Program-made: the position numbers and the translations under genes
Notes under the pieces: generated by a model
Told to the model about the DNA's origin: nothing
Database searches by the model: none
The model's input: the letters and a program-made list of their open reading frames with translations, nothing else
Source: CAYMPH01 sp964392365
GTDB taxonomy: Bacteria > Spirochaetota > UBA4802 > UBA5550
DNA length: 47,655 nt
NCBI GenBank assembly: GCA_964392365.1
Contig: CAYMPH010000023.1
Location: 1-47,655, forward strand
Direction: 5' to 3'
Shown here: positions 1 to 7,116 of the stretch, one piece after another
How the letters are laid out: each line of letters opens with the position of its first letter
Numbering within the stretch: position 1 is the first letter of the stretch

Positions 1-2
1 GA

Positions 3-152
3 TCATGGATTAACAATTATTACTGGAGTTCTACAGAATATGACCCTGGTCAGATTATATATGGCGCATGGGGATATAATTTTATAACTAATACGGGTAA
101 TGGTCCTAGTAAGGGGGATTGGCGACATATTCGAGCAGCAAGACGTTTTTAA
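3..152 (+). CDS. C-terminal end of a DUF1566-type surface protein (5' end outside window)
   Basis: Reading from base 3, an open frame of 49 codons ends in TAA at 150-152. It contains YWSSTEYDP, then an AWGYNF segment, and ends RHIRAARRF. This is the characteristic tail of DUF1566 / Fibrobacter-type paralogous domains, in which YWSSTE is followed by an alanine-tryptophan pair and a final R-x-V/A-R motif. These domains usually lie at the C terminus of exported lipoproteins of unknown function, often behind NHL or similar propeller repeats. The beginning lies outside the window, so signal peptide and start cannot be judged. A scrap of NHL-repeat coding sequence follows directly in another frame. 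Confidence 0.75.
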   Translation, partial: SWINNYYWSSTEYDPGQIIYGAWGYNFITNTGNGPSKGDWRHIRAARRF

Positions 153-156
153 AAAA

Positions 157-228
157 GGCTTCACGACCGACGGAACAAGTCTTTTCGTAACTGACAGAGC
201 TAATGACAAAATCCGAAGGATTTATTGA
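157..228 (+). pseudogene. Frame-shifted remnant of an NHL-repeat segment
   Basis: Immediately after the DUF1566 stop codon, frame 1 reads GFTTDGTSLFVTDRANDKIR and ends with a TGA at 226-228. The pattern TTDGTxLFVTDxxNxxIR is the core of an NHL beta-propeller blade. It has no start codon or ribosome binding site of its own, lies in a different frame from the upstream gene, and is only 23 codons long. It is best read as a leftover of a related NHL/DUF1566 gene joined here by recombination or deletion. Its stop is one base from the stop of the convergent gene at 230. Confidence 0.5.
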
Positions 229-229
229 T

Positions 230-715
230 TTACAGATTTTCCCCTGTATCCGGTGAAATTCTTTCTGTTTTGCCTGTAAGATAGGTTAATAGGATTCTTC
301 TTTTTGTAAAACTGTATTCACTGAGCTCTGAAGTTGTTTCCCTGAACCAGACAGTAGTTCCATTTTCAGGATTGATTTTTAAGAAGAAATATTTTTGATT
401 ATCATCAATAAATACAGAATATAAAAAATTATTAAAAATTACCTGAAAACAGGATTTTCCCTGTATATCCCAGAGATTGTTGCCGTCAGATTTATCAAGA
501 GCAAGGAGATAGCCTGTGATCTCATCAGATTCGCAGGAAACATAAAATATTTTTTTATCTTCAATTATGCTTACAATGTAAATTGATTCATCTGCCTTTT
601 TTATCCATTTTTTACTGAGAGTTTTTTTATCTTTACACAGCAGAATGGACTTTTCTGCATCATAGGATAAAATGTTTTCTTTTAAATCAAAATATATGCT
701 GTTCTCGTTATTCAT
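230..715 (-). CDS. Small PQQ-blade (beta-propeller-like) protein, function unknown
   Basis: A protein of 161 residues, probably cytoplasmic since no signal peptide or membrane segment is visible. The middle shows two blade-like motifs, LLALDKSDGNNLW and LKINPENGTTVW, matching the LDxxxGxxxW signature of PQQ-type propeller repeats. The protein is far too short for a complete propeller, which needs six to eight blades, so it may be a fragment of a larger ancestor or a partial propeller that oligomerises. The start ATG lies 15 bases after the stop of psd, so the two are probably co-transcribed. No catalytic residues are visible and the role is not known. Confidence 0.55.
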   Translation of the reverse strand: MNNENSIYFDLKENILSYDAEKSILLCKDKKTLSKKWIKKADESIYIVSIIEDKKIFYVSCESDEITGYLLALDKSDGNNLWDIQGKSCFQVIFNNFLYSVFIDDNQKYFFLKINPENGTTVWFRETTSELSEYSFTKRRILLTYLTGKTERISPDTGENL

Positions 716-730
716 TTTATTTGATTGATA

Positions 731-1591
731 TTAATAAATTTCACCGATTATTTCGCCGGTTTTAATTTTTTTCCCGGGTTTAATCTTGTTCAGACTGCCG
801 GCTTTTTTTTCAACAAGAAGGACTATAGTTGAGCCAAGATGAAATTTGCCGAGTTCATCTCCTGCTTTAACAGGAATCTGATCTTTTTTATTAAAAACAG
901 TTTCTGTTTTTTTTCTGAAAAATCCTTTATTTGTAATTAAATCATTATATGAAAGAGTTATTCTCCCTACATTCATTGCTCCAACCTTACAGACTGCAAT
1001 GATTCCTTTCCGTGTCTCAATAAATGAAGTTAATCTTTCATTGATTGAAAATAATCCAGGGAGTCCTTTAACCATGAATTCCTGAACAGTAAAAAGTCTT
1101 CCTGGAGTATAAAGCCAGGCTGCTATTTTTCCTTCTGATGGAGAGTGTATTCTGTGGTAATCTCCGGGAGCAAGATAAAGTGTAACGAATGAACCGTCAA
1201 TAAATTGTGATGCAAGGGATGACGGTATAAGATCTGAAATTGTATATTCTATTCCTTTTGCCTGAATTAGTTTATCGCCTGTAATTTTTCCATAGCTGTC
1301 AATGCGTGCATCAACAGGTGATAATATTTTTTTACCGCTTTTATCAAATTTTCTTTTTCCGGCTATCAGGCTTCTTGTGAAAAATTCATCAAGGTTTTTA
1401 AAACCATGTTCCGGTTCAATATAATCTTCACTGATTACGCTGAATTTTTTTGAGTACCATGGAATTATTCTTTTTAACAGAAATTGAGGAAAATTTATTC
1501 TGGTAATATACCCGAAAATTCTTGATAATAATGCAGTTGGTAAAATTTTAAATATATAAATTATAAGATGAGCTTTAATCTTGTTGTTCAT
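731..1591 (-). CDS. psd: Phosphatidylserine decarboxylase proenzyme
   Basis: Converts phosphatidylserine to phosphatidylethanolamine at the inner membrane. At 286 residues it matches the E. coli-type enzyme. The self-cleavage motif is LGST, with cleavage expected between Gly253 and Ser254, giving a small alpha subunit of about 33 residues that carries the pyruvoyl group made from Ser254. Family landmarks SPVDARIDSYG (with the catalytic Asp) and APGDYHRIHSP (with the catalytic His) are present. The N terminus carries a hydrophobic, basic segment consistent with membrane association. It lies first in a two-gene minus-strand unit with the PQQ-blade protein. A TTGACA hexamer lies about 90 bases upstream on the same strand (1682-1687), but no good -10 box accompanies it. 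Confidence 0.95.
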   Translation of the reverse strand: MNNKIKAHLIIYIFKILPTALLSRIFGYITRINFPQFLLKRIIPWYSKKFSVISEDYIEPEHGFKNLDEFFTRSLIAGKRKFDKSGKKILSPVDARIDSYGKITGDKLIQAKGIEYTISDLIPSSLASQFIDGSFVTLYLAPGDYHRIHSPSEGKIAAWLYTPGRLFTVQEFMVKGLPGLFSINERLTSFIETRKGIIAVCKVGAMNVGRITLSYNDLITNKGFFRKKTETVFNKKDQIPVKAGDELGKFHLGSTIVLLVEKKAGSLNKIKPGKKIKTGEIIGEIY

Positions 1592-1848
1592 TATTATTTT
1601 ACCTGGGTTTTCATTATTTAAAAATAACTATTAAAATTGTAATAACATTTTTATTCATAAAAAGCAGAATAAGTATATATCTGTCAATTATAAAGATGTA
1701 ATAGTTAAGAAAAATTACCCAGGATTGAACTATCACTTGACTTCCAAATCGGTATGAATAAAAATTGATTGCTGAAATTATTTTGAGATGAAATGAGCAG
1801 TTACGGCTCTTTTATAGAGCTGTATAATAATGACAGGAGTTCAACATT

Positions 1849-4800
1849 ATGGCTGGAAAATTAAAAATGAAATCAATGGATGGTAATGGGGCTGCATCTC
1901 ATGTTGCATATGCATTTACTGAGGTAACAGCAATTTATCCTATAACGCCTTCAACAACAATGGCAGAAAATGTAGACGATTGGGCTGCATATGGTAAAAA
2001 AAATATTTTTGGAGATATTGTCAAGGTTGCAGAGATGCAGTCTGAAGCAGGCGCAGCTGGTTCAGTACATGGCGCTTTACAGGCCGGTGTTCTTGCTACA
2101 ACTTTCACAGCATCACAGGGACTTCTGCTGATGATTCCGAATATGTATAAAATTTCAGGTGAGCTTCTTCCTGCTGTATTTCATGTTAGTGCAAGATCTC
2201 TATCAACAATGGCTCTTTCAATTTTCGGCGATCATTCTGATGTTTATTCCATCAGACAGACCGGATTTGCAATGCTTGCAACTGGGGGCGTTCAGGAAGT
2301 AATGGATCTTGCGGGAGTTGCGCATCTTGCTGCTATAAAAAGCCGTATTCCATTCCTTCACTTTTTTGACGGTTTCAGAACCTCTCACGAAATTCAGAAA
2401 ATTGAAGTTATTGAATATGAAGATTTTGCAAAGCTTATTGATTATAATGAACTTGATGCATTCAGGTCCAGAGCTTTAAATCCGGAGCACCCTGTAACAC
2501 GCGGAACTGCCATGAACCCGGATATATATTTTCAGGCAAGGGAAGCATCCAATTCATACTATGATGCTGTTCCTGATATTGTTGAAAACTATATGAAAGA
2601 AATAACAAAATTAACAGGCAGGGAATACCATCCGTTTAATTATTACGGAGCTCCGGATGCAGAAAATATTATAGTGGCTATGGGCTCAGTATGTGAAACA
2701 ATTTCAGAGACTATAGATTATCTTGTAGCTAAAGGAGAGAAGGTCGGTTTAATAGCAGTTCATCTGTACAGGCCTTTTTCTGCAAAATATTTTATGAATG
2801 TATTTCCAAAAACAGTTAAAAAAATAGCTGTATTAGATAGAACAAAAGAGCCTGGAGCTAATGGCGAACCGTTATATCTTGATCTGAGAGATTTATTTTA
2901 CGGCAAAGAGAATGCGCCGGTTATTGTTGGCGGAAGATACGGTTTAAGCTCCAAGGATACTGTTCCGAAACATATTATTTCCGTATATGATAATCTTAAG
3001 CTTAAAGAGCCTAAAAACGGCTTTACAGTAGGAATAAATGATGACCTTACATTTAAATCTCTTCCTCTCGGACCTGACGTAAGTGTTGTTCCTGAGGGAA
3101 CTTTCGAAGCAAAATTTTACGGTCTCGGATCAGACGGAACAGTCGGAGCAAACAAAAATTCAATTAAAATTATCGGCGATACAACTGACAGGTATGCTCA
3201 GGCATACTTTGCGTACGATTCCAAAAAATCCGGAGGAGTGACTGTTTCACATCTCAGATTCGGTAAAAAACAGATCAAATCCACATATCTTATAAATTAT
3301 CCTGATTTTGTGGCTTGCCATGTACCGTCATATCTAAAACAATATGATATGCTCAGAGGCATGAAGAAAGGCGGGACATTCTTATTGAATAGTGTATGGG
3401 ATGCTGAAGAAACAAAAAAAAGACTTCCTGATCATATGAAAAAATTTATGGCTGTGAATGATATCAAATTTTACATCATAAATGCAACTGTAATTGCTGA
3501 AAACCTTGGCCTCGGCGGAAGAACAAATTCAATTATGCAGGCTGCTTTTTTCAAACTAGCAGAGGTAATTCCTTATAAAGATTCAGAAAATGAAATGAAA
3601 AAGGCCATTAAGAAATCATACGGCAAAAAAGGCGATGATGTAGTAAATAAAAATTATGCTGCAGTTGAAAAAGGCGGGGAAGGTATTGAAAAAATAGAAA
3701 TTCCTGCTGAATGGAAAAATCTCAAGGTTGAAGAAATCCCTGATGAAGCGGATCTGCCTGATTTTGTTAAAAATATTGCAAGGCCGATGGGCCATCTGCT
3801 CGGGGATGATCTTCCTGTTAGTGCATTTGCTGATATGGCGGATGGAACTCATCCTCAGGGAACAGCAGCTTATGAAAAAAGAGGAATTGCAGTAAATGTT
3901 CCTGAATGGCATGACGATAACTGTATTCAGTGTAATCAGTGCTCATTTGTATGTCCTCATTCTGTAATCAGGCCGTTTCTTATGACTGATAAAGAAGCTG
4001 CAGGCATTCCTGCAGGCACAAAAATAATAAAGGCAGTAGGTAAAGGCTTCGAGGGGTTTCAATATAGAATACAGATCAGTCCGCTTGATTGTACAGGCTG
4101 CGGAAACTGTGCTGATATATGCCCTGCAAAACAGAAGGCTTTGATAATGAAACCTATTACAACTCAGGAGATTGAGATTGAAAGATGGAATTATTTTATA
4201 AAAAATGTATCCTGTAAATCTAATATTATTGCTAAAAATACTGTAAAAGGAAGTCAGTTTACCAAGCCTCTCTTTGAATTTTCCGGAGCTTGTGCAGGCT
4301 GCGGTGAGACTCCCCATATTAAACTGCTGACACAGCTTTTTGGAGACAGAATGATGGTGTCAAACGCTACAGGATGTACATCAATTTATAGCGGTTCATC
4401 TCCTGCAACTCCATATACTGTTAATGAAGAAGGTTGCGGACCTTCATGGGCGAGTTCACTTTTTGAAGATAATGCTGAGTATGGTTTTGGTATGAATCTC
4501 GGTGCGAGCTACATGAGAGAGCATATCGCTAATCTTGCAAAAGAGCTTATCAATGAAACCAAATCTGAAGACTTGAAATCTGCTCTCAAAGAGTGGGATG
4601 AGTCTTCCTTATTTGGAGAGAAATCAAAAACAGCAAAAAATTTACTAATACCGCTTCTTGAAAAAGAAGACAATCCTAAAGCGAAAGAAATTTTAAAGCA
4701 GAAGCAGTTTCTGGTTAAAAAATCTATTTGGATTATCGGCGGAGACGGATGGGCATATGATATAGGATATGGCGGTCTTGATCACGTTCTATCAATGGGC

Positions 4801-5376
4801 GATGATGTTAATGTACTTGTTGTTGATACAGAGGTTTATTCCAATACTGGCGGGCAGGCTTCCAAATCATCTCCTACTGCAGCTGTTGCAAAATTTGCTG
4901 CATCTGGAAAAAAAATGAGAAAAAAAGATCTCGGTTTAATGGCTATATCCTATGGTTATGTTTATGTAGCGCAGGTTGCTATGGGTTCAAACCAGAATCA
5001 GTATCTTAAAGCTGTACTTGAGGCTGAAAATTATCCAGGACCATCGCTTGTTATTGCATACTCTCCATGTATAAATCATGGTCTCAGATCCGGTATGGGA
5101 AAATCGCAGCAGGAGGCTAAAAATGCTGTAGAAGCCGGTTACTGGCATCTTTACAGGTATAATCCATTGCTGGAAAAAGAAGGTAAGAATCCGTTTATTC
5201 TCGATTCAAAAGAACCTCTCTGGGATAAATTTCAGGATTTTTTAATGGGAGAGGTAAGATACACATCACTTTTAAAAGAATTTCCTGATACAGCAAAAGA
5301 ACTTTATCAGTCTGCTGAAGATAATGCAAAATGGAGATATAAAACATATCAGAAATTATCACAAGCTCCAGTCTGA
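1849..5376 (+). CDS. nifJ: Pyruvate:ferredoxin (flavodoxin) oxidoreductase, single-chain
   Basis: Oxidises pyruvate with CoA to acetyl-CoA and CO2 and passes electrons to ferredoxin or flavodoxin; cytoplasmic and typical of anaerobes. At 1175 residues it has the full homodimeric PFOR architecture. The N-terminal domain carries the AIYPITPSTTMAE motif; a transketolase-like domain II and a gamma-type domain follow. The ferredoxin domain has two 4Fe-4S sets: Cys692, 695, 698, 702 and Cys748, 751, 754, 758. The C-terminal TPP domain binds the third cluster through Cys815, Cys818, Cys843 and Cys1074, and holds GDGWAYDIG and NTGGQ of the TPP/Mg site. The start is supported by AGGAG at 1835-1839. 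mntP follows after 14 bases. No key residue appears to be missing. Confidence 0.97.
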   Translation: MAGKLKMKSMDGNGAASHVAYAFTEVTAIYPITPSTTMAENVDDWAAYGKKNIFGDIVKVAEMQSEAGAAGSVHGALQAGVLATTFTASQGLLLMIPNMYKISGELLPAVFHVSARSLSTMALSIFGDHSDVYSIRQTGFAMLATGGVQEVMDLAGVAHLAAIKSRIPFLHFFDGFRTSHEIQKIEVIEYEDFAKLIDYNELDAFRSRALNPEHPVTRGTAMNPDIYFQAREASNSYYDAVPDIVENYMKEITKLTGREYHPFNYYGAPDAENIIVAMGSVCETISETIDYLVAKGEKVGLIAVHLYRPFSAKYFMNVFPKTVKKIAVLDRTKEPGANGEPLYLDLRDLFYGKENAPVIVGGRYGLSSKDTVPKHIISVYDNLKLKEPKNGFTVGINDDLTFKSLPLGPDVSVVPEGTFEAKFYGLGSDGTVGANKNSIKIIGDTTDRYAQAYFAYDSKKSGGVTVSHLRFGKKQIKSTYLINYPDFVACHVPSYLKQYDMLRGMKKGGTFLLNSVWDAEETKKRLPDHMKKFMAVNDIKFYIINATVIAENLGLGGRTNSIMQAAFFKLAEVIPYKDSENEMKKAIKKSYGKKGDDVVNKNYAAVEKGGEGIEKIEIPAEWKNLKVEEIPDEADLPDFVKNIARPMGHLLGDDLPVSAFADMADGTHPQGTAAYEKRGIAVNVPEWHDDNCIQCNQCSFVCPHSVIRPFLMTDKEAAGIPAGTKIIKAVGKGFEGFQYRIQISPLDCTGCGNCADICPAKQKALIMKPITTQEIEIERWNYFIKNVSCKSNIIAKNTVKGSQFTKPLFEFSGACAGCGETPHIKLLTQLFGDRMMVSNATGCTSIYSGSSPATPYTVNEEGCGPSWASSLFEDNAEYGFGMNLGASYMREHIANLAKELINETKSEDLKSALKEWDESSLFGEKSKTAKNLLIPLLEKEDNPKAKEILKQKQFLVKKSIWIIGGDGWAYDIGYGGLDHVLSMGDDVNVLVVDTEVYSNTGGQASKSSPTAAVAKFAASGKKMRKKDLGLMAISYGYVYVAQVAMGSNQNQYLKAVLEAENYPGPSLVIAYSPCINHGLRSGMGKSQQEAKNAVEAGYWHLYRYNPLLEKEGKNPFILDSKEPLWDKFQDFLMGEVRYTSLLKEFPDTAKELYQSAEDNAKWRYKTYQKLSQAPV

Positions 5377-5390
5377 TCAGTAGAATATAA

Positions 5391-5948
5391 ATGGATTTAC
5401 TGTCAGTATTATTAATAGCCGCGGGCCTGTCTATGGATGCGTTCGCGGTTTCTTTATCTACAGGCATGGCTCTCAGATGCACAGCTGTTGACGCGTTTAA
5501 GCTTGCTTTTTTCTTCGGATTTTTTCAGTTTATGATGCCAGTTATCGGGTGGGCAGGTGCAAGCCGTTTCAGCGATCTTATTTCCAGTTTTGATCACTGG
5601 GTTGCTTTTGCCTTATTGGCTCTTATCGGGCTGAAAATGATTTATGAGTCTTTCCAGAAAGATGAAGAAAGGGTCTGTCCTGTCCTGAATTTGAGGACAC
5701 TGTTTATTCTTGCCATAGCCACAAGTATTGATGCTCTTGCAGTTGGAATAAGTTTTGCATTTCTTAATGTTTCAATTGTTCAGCCCGTCATAATTATCGG
5801 AGTTGTTACTTTTTTAATATCACTCGCTGGAGTTTATATTGGAAAAAAATCCGGTCATTTTTTTGAAAAAAAGATGGAATTTATCGGCGGTTTAATACTT
5901 ATATTTATTGGAATAAAAATTGTGCTTGAGCATATTTTTCTAAAATAA
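5391..5948 (+). CDS. mntP: Manganese efflux pump MntP
   Basis: Inner-membrane exporter of Mn(II), 185 residues, the normal MntP size. Six hydrophobic segments can be traced. The two repeated halves each carry the family Asp motif: DAFAVSL (Asp16) and DALAVGI (Asp114). The gene starts 14 bases after nifJ with only a poor Shine-Dalgarno sequence, so it probably depends on read-through from nifJ. No yybP-ykoY-type leader fits in the gap, so manganese riboswitch control as in E. coli is not visible here. Confidence 0.93.
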   Translation: MDLLSVLLIAAGLSMDAFAVSLSTGMALRCTAVDAFKLAFFFGFFQFMMPVIGWAGASRFSDLISSFDHWVAFALLALIGLKMIYESFQKDEERVCPVLNLRTLFILAIATSIDALAVGISFAFLNVSIVQPVIIIGVVTFLISLAGVYIGKKSGHFFEKKMEFIGGLILIFIGIKIVLEHIFLK

Positions 5949-6024
5949 TTTTAAGATTTACCGATAATAATTATGTCTCATCGCTATTGCGATTTGATTA
6001 TATTTATTCAAGGTGGTCTATTTT

Positions 6025-6522
6025 ATGAAAAAAATGTTTATTATAACTTTATTTGCTGTTTTTGCCATATCATCTCTTACTGCGCAGACTAAAAATCCTA
6101 AATCCGGTCTCGAACAGGCTGCAGATGACTCTAAATATCAGTCCGGTGCGATGTTTTTCAGTCTGAATAGATATGATAAGGCATTGCAGGAGTTTTCAGA
6201 ATATCTGGAAATTTATTATAATGGAAATCACAGGCATGAAGCCTATAAAAAAATAGCTGAGATTTATATTCTAAGTTTTGATTATCAGAAAGCTGCAGAT
6301 AAATATAATTTATTATATGAAGAATTCAGCTCCAGCGAAGACGGACTTGAAGGGTATTTCAGAGCTGGAATCTGCTATCAGAAAATGGGATATGATGATA
6401 AGGCAAAGGATATTTTTACTGAAATTCAGGCTAATTATCCTGAATCATCGTTTGCCCGGCAGTCTCAGGCCCAGCTTGATCTGATGAAAATATTATCATC
6501 AGATGGGATTGTTTCTAAATAA
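6025..6522 (+). CDS. Exported TPR-repeat protein (YbgF/BamD-like)
   Basis: The ATG at 6025 is preceded by AGGTGG at 6011-6016 and opens a clear signal peptide (MKKMFIITLFAVFAISSLTA), so it is preferred over the in-frame GTG at 6013. The mature part of the 165-residue product has about three tetratricopeptide repeats: one around SLNRYDKALQEFSEYL, one around LSFDYQKAADKYNLLY and one around KMGYDDKAKDIFTEIQANYP. The last phrase resembles CpoB/YbgF and BamD, which act in the periplasm in division or outer-membrane assembly. There is no lipobox Cys, so it is probably soluble and periplasmic. No tol-pal genes are adjacent, so the precise role is open. Confidence 0.75.
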   Translation: MKKMFIITLFAVFAISSLTAQTKNPKSGLEQAADDSKYQSGAMFFSLNRYDKALQEFSEYLEIYYNGNHRHEAYKKIAEIYILSFDYQKAADKYNLLYEEFSSSEDGLEGYFRAGICYQKMGYDDKAKDIFTEIQANYPESSFARQSQAQLDLMKILSSDGIVSK

Positions 6523-6578
6523 TCTGCAAAGTTGCTATATTACAGTCTCTGAATTTAAACTAATTCTAGATTTACTAC

Positions 6579-6607
6579 TTGACTCTCTGCTGATTTTTTG
6601 ATTCTAT
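6579..6607 (+). promoter_or_regulatory. Candidate promoter of the toxin-antitoxin pair
   Basis: TTGACT at 6579-6584 is followed after 17 bases by TTCTAT at 6602-6607. The -35 box matches five of six consensus positions and the -10 box three. The -10 box overlaps the first in-frame ATG (6606), which favours the downstream ATG at 6627 as the antitoxin start. Confidence 0.35.
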
Positions 6608-6626
6608 GAATAATAGAGGATTATTG

Positions 6627-6836
6627 ATGCAAATAACAGAGGGTCATCCGGCAGGCAATTTGAAACAGACAATTAAAAAAGCAGTTAAAAGCAAACTTCC
6701 AGTAAAGAAACCTAAATCAGAAACAAACGACGGAATTGACAGCAGTTCCCTGTTAAAAGCTATAGATGAAGGTATGCTGACTGAATCTATCGAAAAAATT
6801 GTTTTTATTAAAAAACTCATGTCGCGGATTCAGTAA
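6627..6836 (+). CDS. Putative antitoxin of a type II toxin-antitoxin pair
   Basis: A small protein of 69 residues. The ATG at 6627 has AGAGGA at 6615-6620, a better site than the ATG at 6606, which overlaps a candidate -10 box. The sequence is basic in the first half (KQTIKKAVKSKLPVKKPK) and has a predicted helix near the end (SLLKAIDEGMLTESIEKI). I do not recognise an antitoxin family. The call rests on size, on position five bases upstream of a RelE/ParE-type toxin, and on the shared candidate promoter. The basic N-terminal part might bind DNA and the C-terminal part the toxin, but this is inference. Confidence 0.5.
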   Translation: MQITEGHPAGNLKQTIKKAVKSKLPVKKPKSETNDGIDSSSLLKAIDEGMLTESIEKIVFIKKLMSRIQ

Positions 6837-6841
6837 ATTAT

Positions 6842-7108
6842 ATGGAAATTGAAATTAAAAAAAGCTTCACTAAAGATATCGACAAAATACGTGATAAAAA
6901 AATTTTAAATACCATAAATGATATTATAATTCAGATTGAAAAGTCATCCCTGCTGAAGGAAGTTAAGCTGATTAAAAAACTCGAAGGCTCTAAAAAACAC
7001 CACCAGATAAAAATCGGCGATTACAGATTCGGATTATTCGTTGAACATGATATTATTCACCTGGTAAGGTTTCTGCACAGGAAAGAGATTTACAGGTACG
7101 TGCTTTAA
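6842..7108 (+). CDS. RelE/ParE-family toxin
   Basis: An 88-residue protein with the RelE/ParE fold signature: a basic N-terminal helical half (KSFTKDIDKIRDKKI), then a strand-rich C-terminal half, HHQIKIGDYRFGLFVEHD followed by IHLVRFLHRKEIYR. The G-DYR-x-x-x pattern and the final H-R-x-x-I/V-Y are typical. RelE members cut mRNA on the ribosome and ParE members poison gyrase; the sequence does not decide between them, although the C-terminal HRKEIYR tail favours the RelE/HigB-like mRNA interferases. It lies five bases after the antitoxin and ends eight bases from a convergent gene. Confidence 0.75.
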   Translation: MEIEIKKSFTKDIDKIRDKKILNTINDIIIQIEKSSLLKEVKLIKKLEGSKKHHQIKIGDYRFGLFVEHDIIHLVRFLHRKEIYRYVL

Positions 7109-7116
7109 GAAAAATA

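Noticed and set aside
1599..1724. CCTGGGT and ACCCAGG inverted pair between psd and nifJ
   Set aside because: A seven-base match separated by more than 100 bases has no evident meaning.
1823..1828. TATAAT just ahead of the nifJ ribosome binding site
   Set aside because: A start from this box would leave almost no leader before the Shine-Dalgarno site, and no -35 box lies 16-18 bases upstream.
3943..4317. Minus-strand open frame of 124 codons inside nifJ
   Set aside because: It lies wholly antisense to the ferredoxin-type region of PFOR, whose cysteine motifs are intact, and its translation is low-complexity and Ser/Phe-rich.
5195..5482. Open frame of 95 codons on the minus strand across the nifJ/mntP junction
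   Set aside because: It is antisense to two well-supported genes, has no ribosome binding site and no recognisable protein features.
5980..5993. Hairpin ATCGC-TATT-GCGAT after mntP
   Set aside because: The stem is only five base pairs and the following sequence is mixed A/T rather than a T tract, so it is not a convincing terminator.
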